Source: DASZWJ01 sp963813895
GTDB lineage: Bacteria > Pseudomonadota > Gammaproteobacteria > JAURND01
Length of the DNA stretch: 64,000 bases
Assembly: GCA_963813895.1 (NCBI GenBank)
Contig: CAWFAS010000004.1
Span: forward strand, 124,001-188,000
Direction of reading: 5' to 3'
Each line of letters starts with the position of its first letter. The stretch's first letter is position 1. The notes beneath the pieces were generated by a model. That model was given only the letters and a program-made list of their open reading frames with translations. It was not told the DNA's origin and searched no databases. This document shows, piece after piece, positions 9,022-16,138 of the stretch. A program made the translations under genes and the position numbers.

Positions 9022-9957
9022 TTAATGCCCATTTGTCGTTTTAACAGTTTCACTATTGGCTGGATTGGCTGGCTGGCCTGGCAAGCCATTAAAGTATTTA
9101 AAGAAGTCACTTTGCGGCGTTAGGATCAGCAAATCACTCTTATTGCTAAAACCAATTTTATAAGCTTCAAGGCTGCGATAAAAAGAATAAAATTCCGGTC
9201 CTTGATTATAGGCATCTGCATAAATCTGTGCTGCCTTTGCCGCACCTTGGGCACGCAGATCTGCTGCTGCTACCAAGGATTGCGCTACTGCTATAGCCGC
9301 TTTGGCATCGGCAGTGGCGCTGATTCCTTCCGCTTTTGCTCTGCCATCTGCGCGATACTGGGTAGCATCCTGCTCCCGCTTAGTACGCATATTATTGAAT
9401 ACTTTTTCACTTACTTCTTTAGGTAAATCAATGCTTTTAATGCGGACATCTGCAACCCATATACCTAAGTTCTTGGCGGTTGCATTTGCGCTGTCTTTAA
9501 GTAGCGCCATGACATTGATGCGCTCACCGGAAACCATTTCAGTTAAGGTGCGCTGGCCAAATGCCGTGCGCAGAGCATCATTCACCTGCTGCTGCAGCAA
9601 CGTTTCTGCACGCAAGGGATCACCACTGGTACGTTGATAATACAAAGGCAGATCTTCAATTCGCCATTTAATGTAATAGTCCACCAATACATATTTCTGA
9701 TCCTGCGTCAGAATACGCGAGGATTGTACCGTCAGCATCTGCAAACGGGTATCAAATTTCTGCGTTTGGTTCAAAAATGGGATTTTAAAATTTAGCCCCG
9801 GCAGAATTATCTTAGGTTTACCATTAGCACCCAGCTCAATTTGTCCTAAACGCAGCAATAAAGCTTTTTGGCCTTCGTTAACGGTATATACACTGGCATA
9901 CAAAACAATAACCACAATTACTAATATTGTCAGGGCAAATGATTTTAATGCACGCAT
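9022..9957 (-). CDS. hflC: HflC, SPFH-domain regulator of FtsH protease
   Basis: HflC and HflK form a large periplasm-facing SPFH/prohibitin-like complex around the FtsH protease and modulate its activity. The 311-residue protein has one N-terminal membrane anchor (about 7-25), the SPFH core starting VNEGQKALLLRLG, the motif RIKSIDLPKEVSEKVFNNM, a long Ala/Gln-rich coiled coil, and the C-terminal segment SLEAYKIGFSNKSD. It overlaps the hflK stop at base 9957, consistent with coupled translation. Confidence 0.95.
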   Translation of the reverse strand: MRALKSFALTILVIVVIVLYASVYTVNEGQKALLLRLGQIELGANGKPKIILPGLNFKIPFLNQTQKFDTRLQMLTVQSSRILTQDQKYVLVDYYIKWRIEDLPLYYQRTSGDPLRAETLLQQQVNDALRTAFGQRTLTEMVSGERINVMALLKDSANATAKNLGIWVADVRIKSIDLPKEVSEKVFNNMRTKREQDATQYRADGRAKAEGISATADAKAAIAVAQSLVAAADLRAQGAAKAAQIYADAYNQGPEFYSFYRSLEAYKIGFSNKSDLLILTPQSDFFKYFNGLPGQPANPANSETVKTTNGH

Positions 9958-11132
9958 TAGTTGCCTCCCCTCACTGGATAACTACCTCGACCTGTTGACG
10001 CATTACCTGCCGCAATTGAGCCCCCGATTTCCGCCATTTGCTGGCTGTTTTCATTATAAGTCGTCCCTCCTCCTGCTTGCGGAGGCGATTGCGCGGGAAT
10101 CAGTCCTGTTATTTTATCTAAGGGTAGATAAAACATAGGGTTGCCGCCTTTTTGATCCACGAATACCTTACTGGCTTTGGATAAGATGGTCTCCATTGCA
10201 CTCAGATATAGTCGGTCTTCCATTACCTGAGGATTTTTCTGATATTCGGGCAATAAAGCGAGATAACCTGCCGTGGCTGCCTGTGCTTCCGATACCACTT
10301 GTTTCTGTGAGGCTTCTGCTTCTTGCATAATACGTGCAATCTGACCTTCTGCCACTGCTGTAACCTGCTTAGCATAAGCATCCGCTTTATTTATATAAGA
10401 TTGCTGGTCTTCGCGCGCTTTAATTACGTCATCGAAAGCATCTGTTACGGCTTCAGGTGGTTTTATAGATTGCAGAGTAACATCTGTCAATAATAAACCG
10501 GAATGATAACTGGCGATAATCTGCTGTAGTTGGGTGGCAACCTGGTCACGCACTTTTTGGCGTCCGGTAGTTAATAATTGATCTAACGTACTATGTCCCA
10601 CTACTTGACGCAACGCACTGGCTGTCGCTTGTTCCAAGCTGGTATCAGGGCTTACTACATTAAATAGATAATTATTAGCATCCTCAATGCGATACTGTAC
10701 TGTCACTGTCACTGATACGATATTCTCATCTTTGGTTAACATTTCAGACGTATAAACAAAGTTAGCCACACGTTGCACATTCACTAAGGTTTTGGATTCA
10801 ATAAAATGTGGAATCCAATGAGGACCAGGACCTACTGTCGTTCTATATTGCCCAAAACGTAATACGACTGCTCGATCAGCGGGCGGCACAATATAAATCC
10901 CTGATAGTGCCCAAATTATTAAGATGGCTATTATGATCAACGTGATAAAAAATGTGGGTACTCCAGCAACCCCAGCCCCTCCGGTAGGAGAGCCACTGCC
11001 TTTACCACCAAAAATAGCTAATAGCTTATTTTTATATTGTCGAAAAATGGCATCTAAATCTGGGGGACCTTGTGACTTATTTTTATCCCTTCCCCAAGGA
11101 TCTTTATTTTGGTCCGATGGATTCCACGGCAT
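9957..11132 (-). CDS. hflK: HflK, SPFH-domain regulator of FtsH protease
   Basis: Partner of HflC in the FtsH-modulating membrane complex. The 391 residues begin with the family's MPWNPSDQNKDPWG and a Gly/Pro-rich cytoplasmic tail. One membrane span follows at about 57-83, then the SPFH domain (VPPADRAVVLRFGQY, VQRVANFVYTSEMLT) and a coiled coil with EAEASQKQVVSEAQA. The C terminus is Gly/Asn/Ser-rich and probably disordered. Start ATG at 11132. Confidence 0.95.
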   Translation of the reverse strand: MPWNPSDQNKDPWGRDKNKSQGPPDLDAIFRQYKNKLLAIFGGKGSGSPTGGAGVAGVPTFFITLIIIAILIIWALSGIYIVPPADRAVVLRFGQYRTTVGPGPHWIPHFIESKTLVNVQRVANFVYTSEMLTKDENIVSVTVTVQYRIEDANNYLFNVVSPDTSLEQATASALRQVVGHSTLDQLLTTGRQKVRDQVATQLQQIIASYHSGLLLTDVTLQSIKPPEAVTDAFDDVIKAREDQQSYINKADAYAKQVTAVAEGQIARIMQEAEASQKQVVSEAQAATAGYLALLPEYQKNPQVMEDRLYLSAMETILSKASKVFVDQKGGNPMFYLPLDKITGLIPAQSPPQAGGGTTYNENSQQMAEIGGSIAAGNASTGRGSYPVRGGN

Positions 11133-11213
11133 ACTTTTTATTCTCCGGTTACGTGTTGCGTATGTGGTTACAGAATGGTTGCCACTATCTGAAGTCTTCC
11201 TTCAAACAGGATA

Positions 11214-12458
11214 TCATTCAAACTGCCTAAGTAGTTTTTCATAATCCTCTCGCGGCAATTTTATCATTAGGACAGAATTGCCATCCTCCTCCTGATGTTC
11301 ATTCAATACAGCGCCCATTTCATATAAAGCTGCGCGCAATTTACCTTGCCCCGCTGTTAATTGAATCTCTTCATTCACCCAATCAGAGAATAATATTTCC
11401 CCTAAAGCCTGGGTTAATAATTCCATACCAACGCCGGTTTCTGCAGAAACCCACACGCGGAAGGGATGTCCTTTAGTGTCACGGTCAATTCTCGGGACTT
11501 GACCAGGCAACAAATCCAGCTTATTAAATACTTGTAGTTGAGGGACTTTTTCGGCACCGATCTGGTTTATGACCTTACCAACTTGTTCCATATATAACTG
11601 CCGTTCAGGATTATGGGCATCAACTACGTGCAGTAATAAATCTGCCTCTAATACTTCCTCCAGTGTAGCTCTAAAAGCATCAACCAGATGGTGAGGCAAA
11701 TCGCGAATAAAGCCAACCGTATCTGCTAATACAACCGGACCAATTTCCGGAAAAGATACACGCCTTAAGGTTGGGTCTAAAGTGGCGAACAACTGATTTG
11801 CGACGTAAACGTCTGCCTGGGCCAATTTGTTAAATAAAGTAGATTTACCTGCATTGGTGTAACCAACAAGTGATAGGCTGGGAATAGCCGAACGTTGACG
11901 CGACCTGCGGCTTAAGTCACGCTGTCGACGCACTTTTTGCAATCGCTCAGTAATGACTTCTATGCGACGACGCAATAACCGCCGGTCAACTTCTAACTGT
12001 GTTTCACCTGGGCCACCACGCAGGCCAATACCACCTTTCTGACGCTCAAGATGGGTCCAACCCCGCACCAATCGAGTAGATAAATATTGCAAACTTGCCA
12101 GCTCAACTTGTAACTTACCCTCAAAAGTGCGCGCACGCTGGGCAAAAATATCTAAAATCAATTCAGTTCTATCCAGCACACTACACTGGAATAATTGCTC
12201 CAGATTACGCTTTTGCGCAGGGGATAATACATGATTGAGTAACACTAATTTTGCATGCGTGGCAGCAAGCTGTTGCACTATTTCTTCAGCTTTACCCTTG
12301 CCCACAAAGTATTTGGGATCTGGAGCAGTTCGCGAACCGCGAATCAAAGCCACTGGCGTGGCCCCAGCAGATAAAACCAGCTCACGAAATTCTGAAATAT
12401 ACTCAGCTTCGTGCACCTGATCAAAGTCGATATGTACCAGTACAGCTACTTCTTGCAA
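11214..12458 (-). CDS. hflX: GTPase HflX (ribosome-associated)
   Basis: HflX binds the 50S subunit and can split or rescue stalled ribosomes under stress. The 414-residue sequence has the N-terminal HflX domain with GKGKAEEI, the GGIGLRGGPGETQLEVDRR linker, a coiled coil, and the GTPase motifs GYTNAGKST (about 199-207), DTVGFIRDLP and NKLD. No ATG is available at the 5' end: the first plausible start is TTG at 12458, and a palindromic repeat ends only about 30 bp upstream. The native start region may therefore have been altered by the repeat insertion. The gene order hfq-hflX-hflK-hflC is conserved. Confidence 0.93.
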   Translation of the reverse strand: MQEVAVLVHIDFDQVHEAEYISEFRELVLSAGATPVALIRGSRTAPDPKYFVGKGKAEEIVQQLAATHAKLVLLNHVLSPAQKRNLEQLFQCSVLDRTELILDIFAQRARTFEGKLQVELASLQYLSTRLVRGWTHLERQKGGIGLRGGPGETQLEVDRRLLRRRIEVITERLQKVRRQRDLSRRSRQRSAIPSLSLVGYTNAGKSTLFNKLAQADVYVANQLFATLDPTLRRVSFPEIGPVVLADTVGFIRDLPHHLVDAFRATLEEVLEADLLLHVVDAHNPERQLYMEQVGKVINQIGAEKVPQLQVFNKLDLLPGQVPRIDRDTKGHPFRVWVSAETGVGMELLTQALGEILFSDWVNEEIQLTAGQGKLRAALYEMGAVLNEHQEEDGNSVLMIKLPREDYEKLLRQFE

Positions 12459-12489
12459 TGATGCCTCAAGTGTTTGGATGCGGCTAGTG

Positions 12490-12685
12490 AGGCACTGTAA
12501 AACAATAACTTATCTTTTTAGCATCCCATCTAAGACTCATCTTCGCAGGCGGGATGATATAGAAAAACACTTACATAGAACAACCGACGTTCCGTCGACT
12601 ATGCGCGCATTTTTCTACACCATCCCGCCTACAAATCTGAGTCTCATCTGGGCGCTAAAAAATAAGTTATTGTTTTACAGTGCCT
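12490..12685. repeat. Palindromic MITE-like repeat (CTGTAAAACAATAACTTA ends), copy 1
   Basis: A 196-bp inverted repeat with arms AGGCACTGTAAAACAATAAC and its exact complement, containing inner GCAGGCGGGATG and ATAGAAAAACACTTACATAG stretches. It separates hflX from hfq, which usually lie close together. A related copy at 25738-26028 has another repeat inserted in its centre, and a diverged copy lies at 29884-30066. No transposase is encoded. Confidence 0.85.
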
Positions 12686-12776
12686 AATTAGTAAAAAAGC
12701 CTGAACAGGATTTGTATACTAGGCCTATCATTACAGCGTCCCCCAGCCTTGTGGGAGAGAGCTGGGGATAAGAGTA

Positions 12777-12806
12777 GATCAGAGTTTTTTTGTAAAAACC
12801 CCGATC
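12777..12806 (-). terminator. Possible terminator downstream of hfq
   Basis: Read in the hfq direction, a GATCGGGGTTTTTAC/AAAAAAACTCTGATC imperfect hairpin follows the hfq stop by about 30 bp. It includes runs of T and A but no clean GC stem followed by a T tract. A second stem, CCCAGC/GCTGGG, lies just beyond. Assignment is weak. Confidence 0.3.
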
Positions 12807-12833
12807 CAAAAGTTGCCTAAACTGAAAAAATTT

Positions 12834-13088
12834 TCAGGAGGCGGCCTCAGCCACTTCCATCTCTTCATTAAATCCTTCAAGCACTACTTTTCGCGCAGGA
12901 ACTATGGTTGAAATGGCATGCTTGTATACAATTTGACTAGAAGTGTTTTTCAGCAACACTACCGTTGGATCAAAAGCCTCAATTTGTCCCTGAAGCTTAA
13001 TTCCATTTACCAGATAAATTGAAACTGGTACTTTTTCTTTACACAATGTCTCCAAAAAAGGATCTTGTAGCAGATGTCCTTTAGTCAT
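12834..13088 (-). CDS. hfq: RNA-binding protein Hfq
   Basis: Hfq is a hexameric Sm-like RNA chaperone that pairs small RNAs with mRNAs. The 84 residues contain the Sm1 motif (KEKVPVSIYLVNGIKLQGQI) and the Sm2 motif YKHAISTIVPAR. The start has the usual LLQDPFLETL, and the short C-terminal tail is acidic. AAGGAGAAAGG precedes the ATG at 13088. It is separated from hflX by a 196-bp palindrome and from miaA by two inserted genes, which breaks the usual miaA-hfq-hflX order. Confidence 0.97.
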   Translation of the reverse strand: MTKGHLLQDPFLETLCKEKVPVSIYLVNGIKLQGQIEAFDPTVVLLKNTSSQIVYKHAISTIVPARKVVLEGFNEEMEVAEAAS

Positions 13089-13274
13089 TCCTTTCTCCTT
13101 GCTGAGGCTATTTCATTATAGTTTGTAAATCTAACAAAGTGGCTAGTGTATCATGTGATTTACATGATTGCACAGTACCTAATCTCAAATTTATTACTTT
13201 TGAGCAAAACGTTTAGTATCCAGGAAAACTTTACCGGTTGCTGTCATCCTAAATGCACCGAGCCGGAAATATGT

Positions 13275-13280
13275 TATACT
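13275..13280 (+). promoter_or_regulatory. Candidate -10 box directly before the HAD gene
   Basis: TATACT ends 7 bp before the ATG at 13288, so transcription from it would begin at or next to the start codon and give a leaderless mRNA. No Shine-Dalgarno sequence is seen before that ATG. I find no convincing -35 box at the right distance, so this is tentative. Confidence 0.3.
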
Positions 13281-13287
13281 ACCGCGC

Positions 13288-13953
13288 ATGAAAATCAAAA
13301 ACTTAATTTTCGATTTAGGTGGAGTCATTCTTAATATTGACTTCAATCTAACCCAGGAGGCATTTATTAATCTGGGAGCTCCGCACATCACCACCTTTTT
13401 TACTCCAGGCAGTGAAATTGAACTATTTACTGCTTTTGAAACGGGTAAAATTTCCCCAACCGATTTCCGCAAGCATCTAAAGGCGCTGCTATTTATTGAA
13501 TCTCTCAGCGATGACGATTTTGATGCTGCATGGAATGCTATGTTACTGGATTTGCCAGCGAAAAATCTGGACTACATCAAACAATTATCTCAGCATTATC
13601 GAATTTTTCTTTACAGCAATACTAATGAAATACACCTGGAAGAGGTTTTTAAAATCGTCCAAAAAGTTTGTGGTGTTCCCACATTTGCTGATTATTTTGA
13701 ACGTGAATATTATTCCTGTCGTTTAGGGATGCGCAAACCGGATCCCACTTCTTTTCAAGAAATACTCAGAGAAAATAATCTTAAAGCGGAAGAGACTTTA
13801 TTTATTGATGACAGTTTGCTGAATATTGCAGGAGCTGAATCGGTGGGGGTAAAGGCATTACATTTAAATAAACCGCAAGAGCTTACGACATTGAAACTGG
13901 TGCGTCAGAATACAGTAAATCCTACCGTCGAATTCTACCCTTTCTCAAAATAA
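13288..13953 (+). CDS. HAD-superfamily phosphatase (YihX-like)
   Basis: A 221-residue HAD hydrolase. Motif I reads FDLGGVILNID, motif II is YSNTN, motif III lies in GMRKPDPTS and motif IV is FIDDSLLN. The DLGGV form of motif I is typical of the YihX / haloacid dehalogenase-like group, some of which dephosphorylate glucose-1-phosphate. The substrate here is unknown. It is transcribed opposite to hfq and to the U-box gene, and is one of two genes inserted between hfq and miaA. A short hairpin follows it at 13973-14007. Confidence 0.82.
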   Translation: MKIKNLIFDLGGVILNIDFNLTQEAFINLGAPHITTFFTPGSEIELFTAFETGKISPTDFRKHLKALLFIESLSDDDFDAAWNAMLLDLPAKNLDYIKQLSQHYRIFLYSNTNEIHLEEVFKIVQKVCGVPTFADYFEREYYSCRLGMRKPDPTSFQEILRENNLKAEETLFIDDSLLNIAGAESVGVKALHLNKPQELTTLKLVRQNTVNPTVEFYPFSK

Positions 13954-13972
13954 AGGCTGTTATTCTGAATAA

Positions 13973-14007
13973 GGCTGTCATCCTTCACTGCGTTCAGGAT
14001 GACAGCC
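13973..14007. repeat. Short hairpin of the CATCCTGAACGCAGTGAAGG repeat family, between convergent genes
   Basis: GGCTGTCATCC pairs with GGATGACAGCC around a TTCACTGCGTTCA loop. The same sequence words occur in the larger repeat at 22775-22856. Lying between two convergent genes, it could act as a terminator in both directions, but there is no T tract. Confidence 0.5.
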
Positions 14008-14038
14008 CCTTGTTCCGGTCTTTGAAAGAAGTTCGCTG

Positions 14039-14851
14039 CTAGAGACCAGGACCTGTATTTTTACTTAAACCAATAGAGAGTAACTGTGCTTGCATATGGT
14101 CTTTCAGGGTATCAGCATCTATAGAAAATATAGCATCACTGTCAAGCCGTACTTTCTCTCTACCGTAAGGATTTTTAAATTCACCATCAGTTACCATTTT
14201 CAGGAAATCCTTGTGTTCATAAACACGTACCACACCATTCAATGCTACGCAAACAGGATTTCTGATTTCTGCAAGAGTAATCGGGTCTTCTAACGTGAAA
14301 TTATTTGGATCAGCATCACTATAATCAGGAAACGTGTAATTCTCAAACTTTTCAGGTATATCCGCGACTGCACCAATAGCAGGAGCAGGGGATCGATTAA
14401 AAAAGGAGGAAGCGGGTAAACGCTCAGATTCAACTGCTGGCCCTTGCCGTAGGCTTGAGCCTCTGTTGAACAAAGAATCAAAGAATTCATCTAAATCAGA
14501 AGATTCCGATTCCCTGCTCCAACTCTGCGGAAGAACTGCATTTGAAGAACGATCGAAATAATTAATAGCTTCTACTTCTTCAAAAAACGATCTTGGGCTT
14601 GGTTGCGGTTGAGTCAGTAATCGAAACAAATTTGATAATTGAGACTCTACTTGTAGAATCAAGGCATCTAACTCGTCTTGCTCATCTTGTTGATCTTCAA
14701 GATAGTCTGTAGCATCAATAAAGTTCGCAAAAAAAGGTATAGCATCGTAACCATTCTTTGCAGTAGAACTCAACTCCTCGAAAATAAAATCCATTCGATT
14801 CTTGCTGGAAAAAAATGGTTCAGGTTGAAATGAAACAACTAAAAAAGGCAT
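14039..14851 (-). CDS. U-box-like domain protein, candidate secreted ubiquitin-ligase effector
   Basis: A 270-residue acidic protein without signal peptide or membrane span. Residues about 187-245 read as a U-box-like fold: EDPITLAEIRNPVCV, then a variable loop, YEHKDFLKMV and KNPYGREKV. This matches the pattern CPITL...PV...hydrophobic...NP..R of U-boxes, especially of bacterial NleG-type effectors. U-box proteins are E3 ubiquitin ligases, a eukaryotic activity delivered by type III or IV secretion in intracellular bacteria. The N-terminal 180 residues are low-complexity, rich in Ser, Asp and Glu, and unknown to me. GGAG lies 7 bp before the ATG at 14851. It lies between the miaA and HAD genes, in a housekeeping operon it does not belong to. 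The domain call is moderate and the effector role is inference. Confidence 0.55.
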   Translation of the reverse strand: MPFLVVSFQPEPFFSSKNRMDFIFEELSSTAKNGYDAIPFFANFIDATDYLEDQQDEQDELDALILQVESQLSNLFRLLTQPQPSPRSFFEEVEAINYFDRSSNAVLPQSWSRESESSDLDEFFDSLFNRGSSLRQGPAVESERLPASSFFNRSPAPAIGAVADIPEKFENYTFPDYSDADPNNFTLEDPITLAEIRNPVCVALNGVVRVYEHKDFLKMVTDGEFKNPYGREKVRLDSDAIFSIDADTLKDHMQAQLLSIGLSKNTGPGL

Positions 14852-14927
14852 AAGTAACTCCGATAAAGTTCGCGATGAAGTAACTAGGTTTTACAAGATA
14901 GCGACCAACCCTGTCATTTCATCTGGT

Positions 14928-15857
14928 TCAATATAAGTTTGCCTTCCATAGCGCTAAAAATTTTGCTGTTAATAACGGATCTTCGCAATACAACATTGAT
15001 AAGTTTGGCCAGCTTTGCAACCAAGTTAGCTGCCTTTTAGCCAAATGCTTAGTCGACACAATACCACAATTTTCCATTCCTTCCCAGGTTAATTTTCCTT
15101 CGAGGTAGTCCCAAACCTGCCGATAACCTACCGCGCGCAAGGCGGGTAAATCTGCATGTAAATCAGCACGCTGTCTCAGCAGCATAACTTCTTCGATAAA
15201 TCCATGCTCTAACATGCCCTTAAAACGTAGCTCTATACGTTCTTTAAGTCTAGCGCGATCATTCGGCACTAATCCGATATTTACAAAATTATAGGGAGGC
15301 GGTGTGATTTTATTTCGTTCACAGAATTCTGTTAGGGGCATACCCGTTAATTCATAGACTTCCAGGGCACGCTGGATACGTTGGCTATCGTTAGGACTGA
15401 TACGCTGCCCTGCTACTGGATCTACCTGTAGCAAGCGTTGGTGCATCATTGACCAACCCAGCGTGGCTGCCTCGATATTTAATCGCTGACGTAATGCTAT
15501 ATCCGCTTGCGGCAATGGCGATAGACCCTGCTGGAGAGCGCGGAAATACATCATAGTGCCACCGACCAGCAATGGAATACGACCTTTTGCGATAATTTGG
15601 TTAATTACACGTGAAGCATCATTACGAAATTGTCCAGCTGAATAGGATTCGGAGGGGTCCAGGATATCCAGCAGATGATGCGGGGCATGAGTGAGCTCAG
15701 CTGGCGTTGGTTTGGCAGTGCCAATATCCATACCGCGATATACCATTGCAGAATCTACGCTGATAATTTCACACGGTAATTGTTGGGCTAATTCTAATGC
15801 TAAAGCGGTCTTGCCGCTGGCGGTAGGGCCCATGAGGCAAAAAACAGTGGGAGTCAT
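14928..15857 (-). CDS. miaA: tRNA dimethylallyltransferase MiaA
   Basis: MiaA adds a dimethylallyl group to A37 of tRNAs that read UNN codons. The 309-residue protein has the P-loop GPTASGKTALALELA at the N terminus, SVDSAMVYRGMDIGTAKP, DILDPSESYSAGQF, VGGTMMYFRAL, and RRQ-type tRNA contacts near LRAVGYRQVW. The length is typical. In E. coli miaA is directly followed by hfq; here the U-box-like and HAD genes lie between them. Confidence 0.96.
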   Translation of the reverse strand: MTPTVFCLMGPTASGKTALALELAQQLPCEIISVDSAMVYRGMDIGTAKPTPAELTHAPHHLLDILDPSESYSAGQFRNDASRVINQIIAKGRIPLLVGGTMMYFRALQQGLSPLPQADIALRQRLNIEAATLGWSMMHQRLLQVDPVAGQRISPNDSQRIQRALEVYELTGMPLTEFCERNKITPPPYNFVNIGLVPNDRARLKERIELRFKGMLEHGFIEEVMLLRQRADLHADLPALRAVGYRQVWDYLEGKLTWEGMENCGIVSTKHLAKRQLTWLQSWPNLSMLYCEDPLLTAKFLALWKANLY

Positions 15858-15925
15858 AAAAGAATGATAATCGAAAAGTGAAATGGCTGGTAGGGATTTA
15901 TATAGCGGGTGGTTTAAGAATGGTT

Positions 15926-16082
15926 GCCAGTAGAAGCTGCCCCCTTCCTAACCTTCCCCCGCAAGCGGGGGCAGGGACTTGCTCGAGCTAACAGAAAATT
16001 GGCTCCCGACTTTGCTCCCTGCCCAACCAGTCCCTGCCCCCGCTTGCGGGGGAAGGTTAGGAAGGGGGCAGCTTCTAGTGGC
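15926..16082. repeat. Palindromic repeat, GCCACTRGAA...TTCTAKTGGC family, copy 3
   Basis: A 157-bp inverted repeat with arms GCCAGTAGAAGCTGCCCCC and GGGGGCAGCTTCTAGTGGC and inner CCCCCGCAAGCGGGGG. It is very close in sequence to the copy at 7531-7690, including flanking words (TGGTTGCCA before, ACTTTA after). It lies between htpG and miaA. Confidence 0.85.
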
Positions 16083-16138
16083 ACTTTAACTGAATCTTCC
16101 TTTATCCTGCAGGAAAAAGGCTCACAGCGCCCCAACTC

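Noticed and set aside
9021..9110. Longer PurA start inside hflC
   Set aside because: The extra 30 residues come from the hflC coding region in another frame; PurA proteins begin at the WGDEGKGK-proximal Met.
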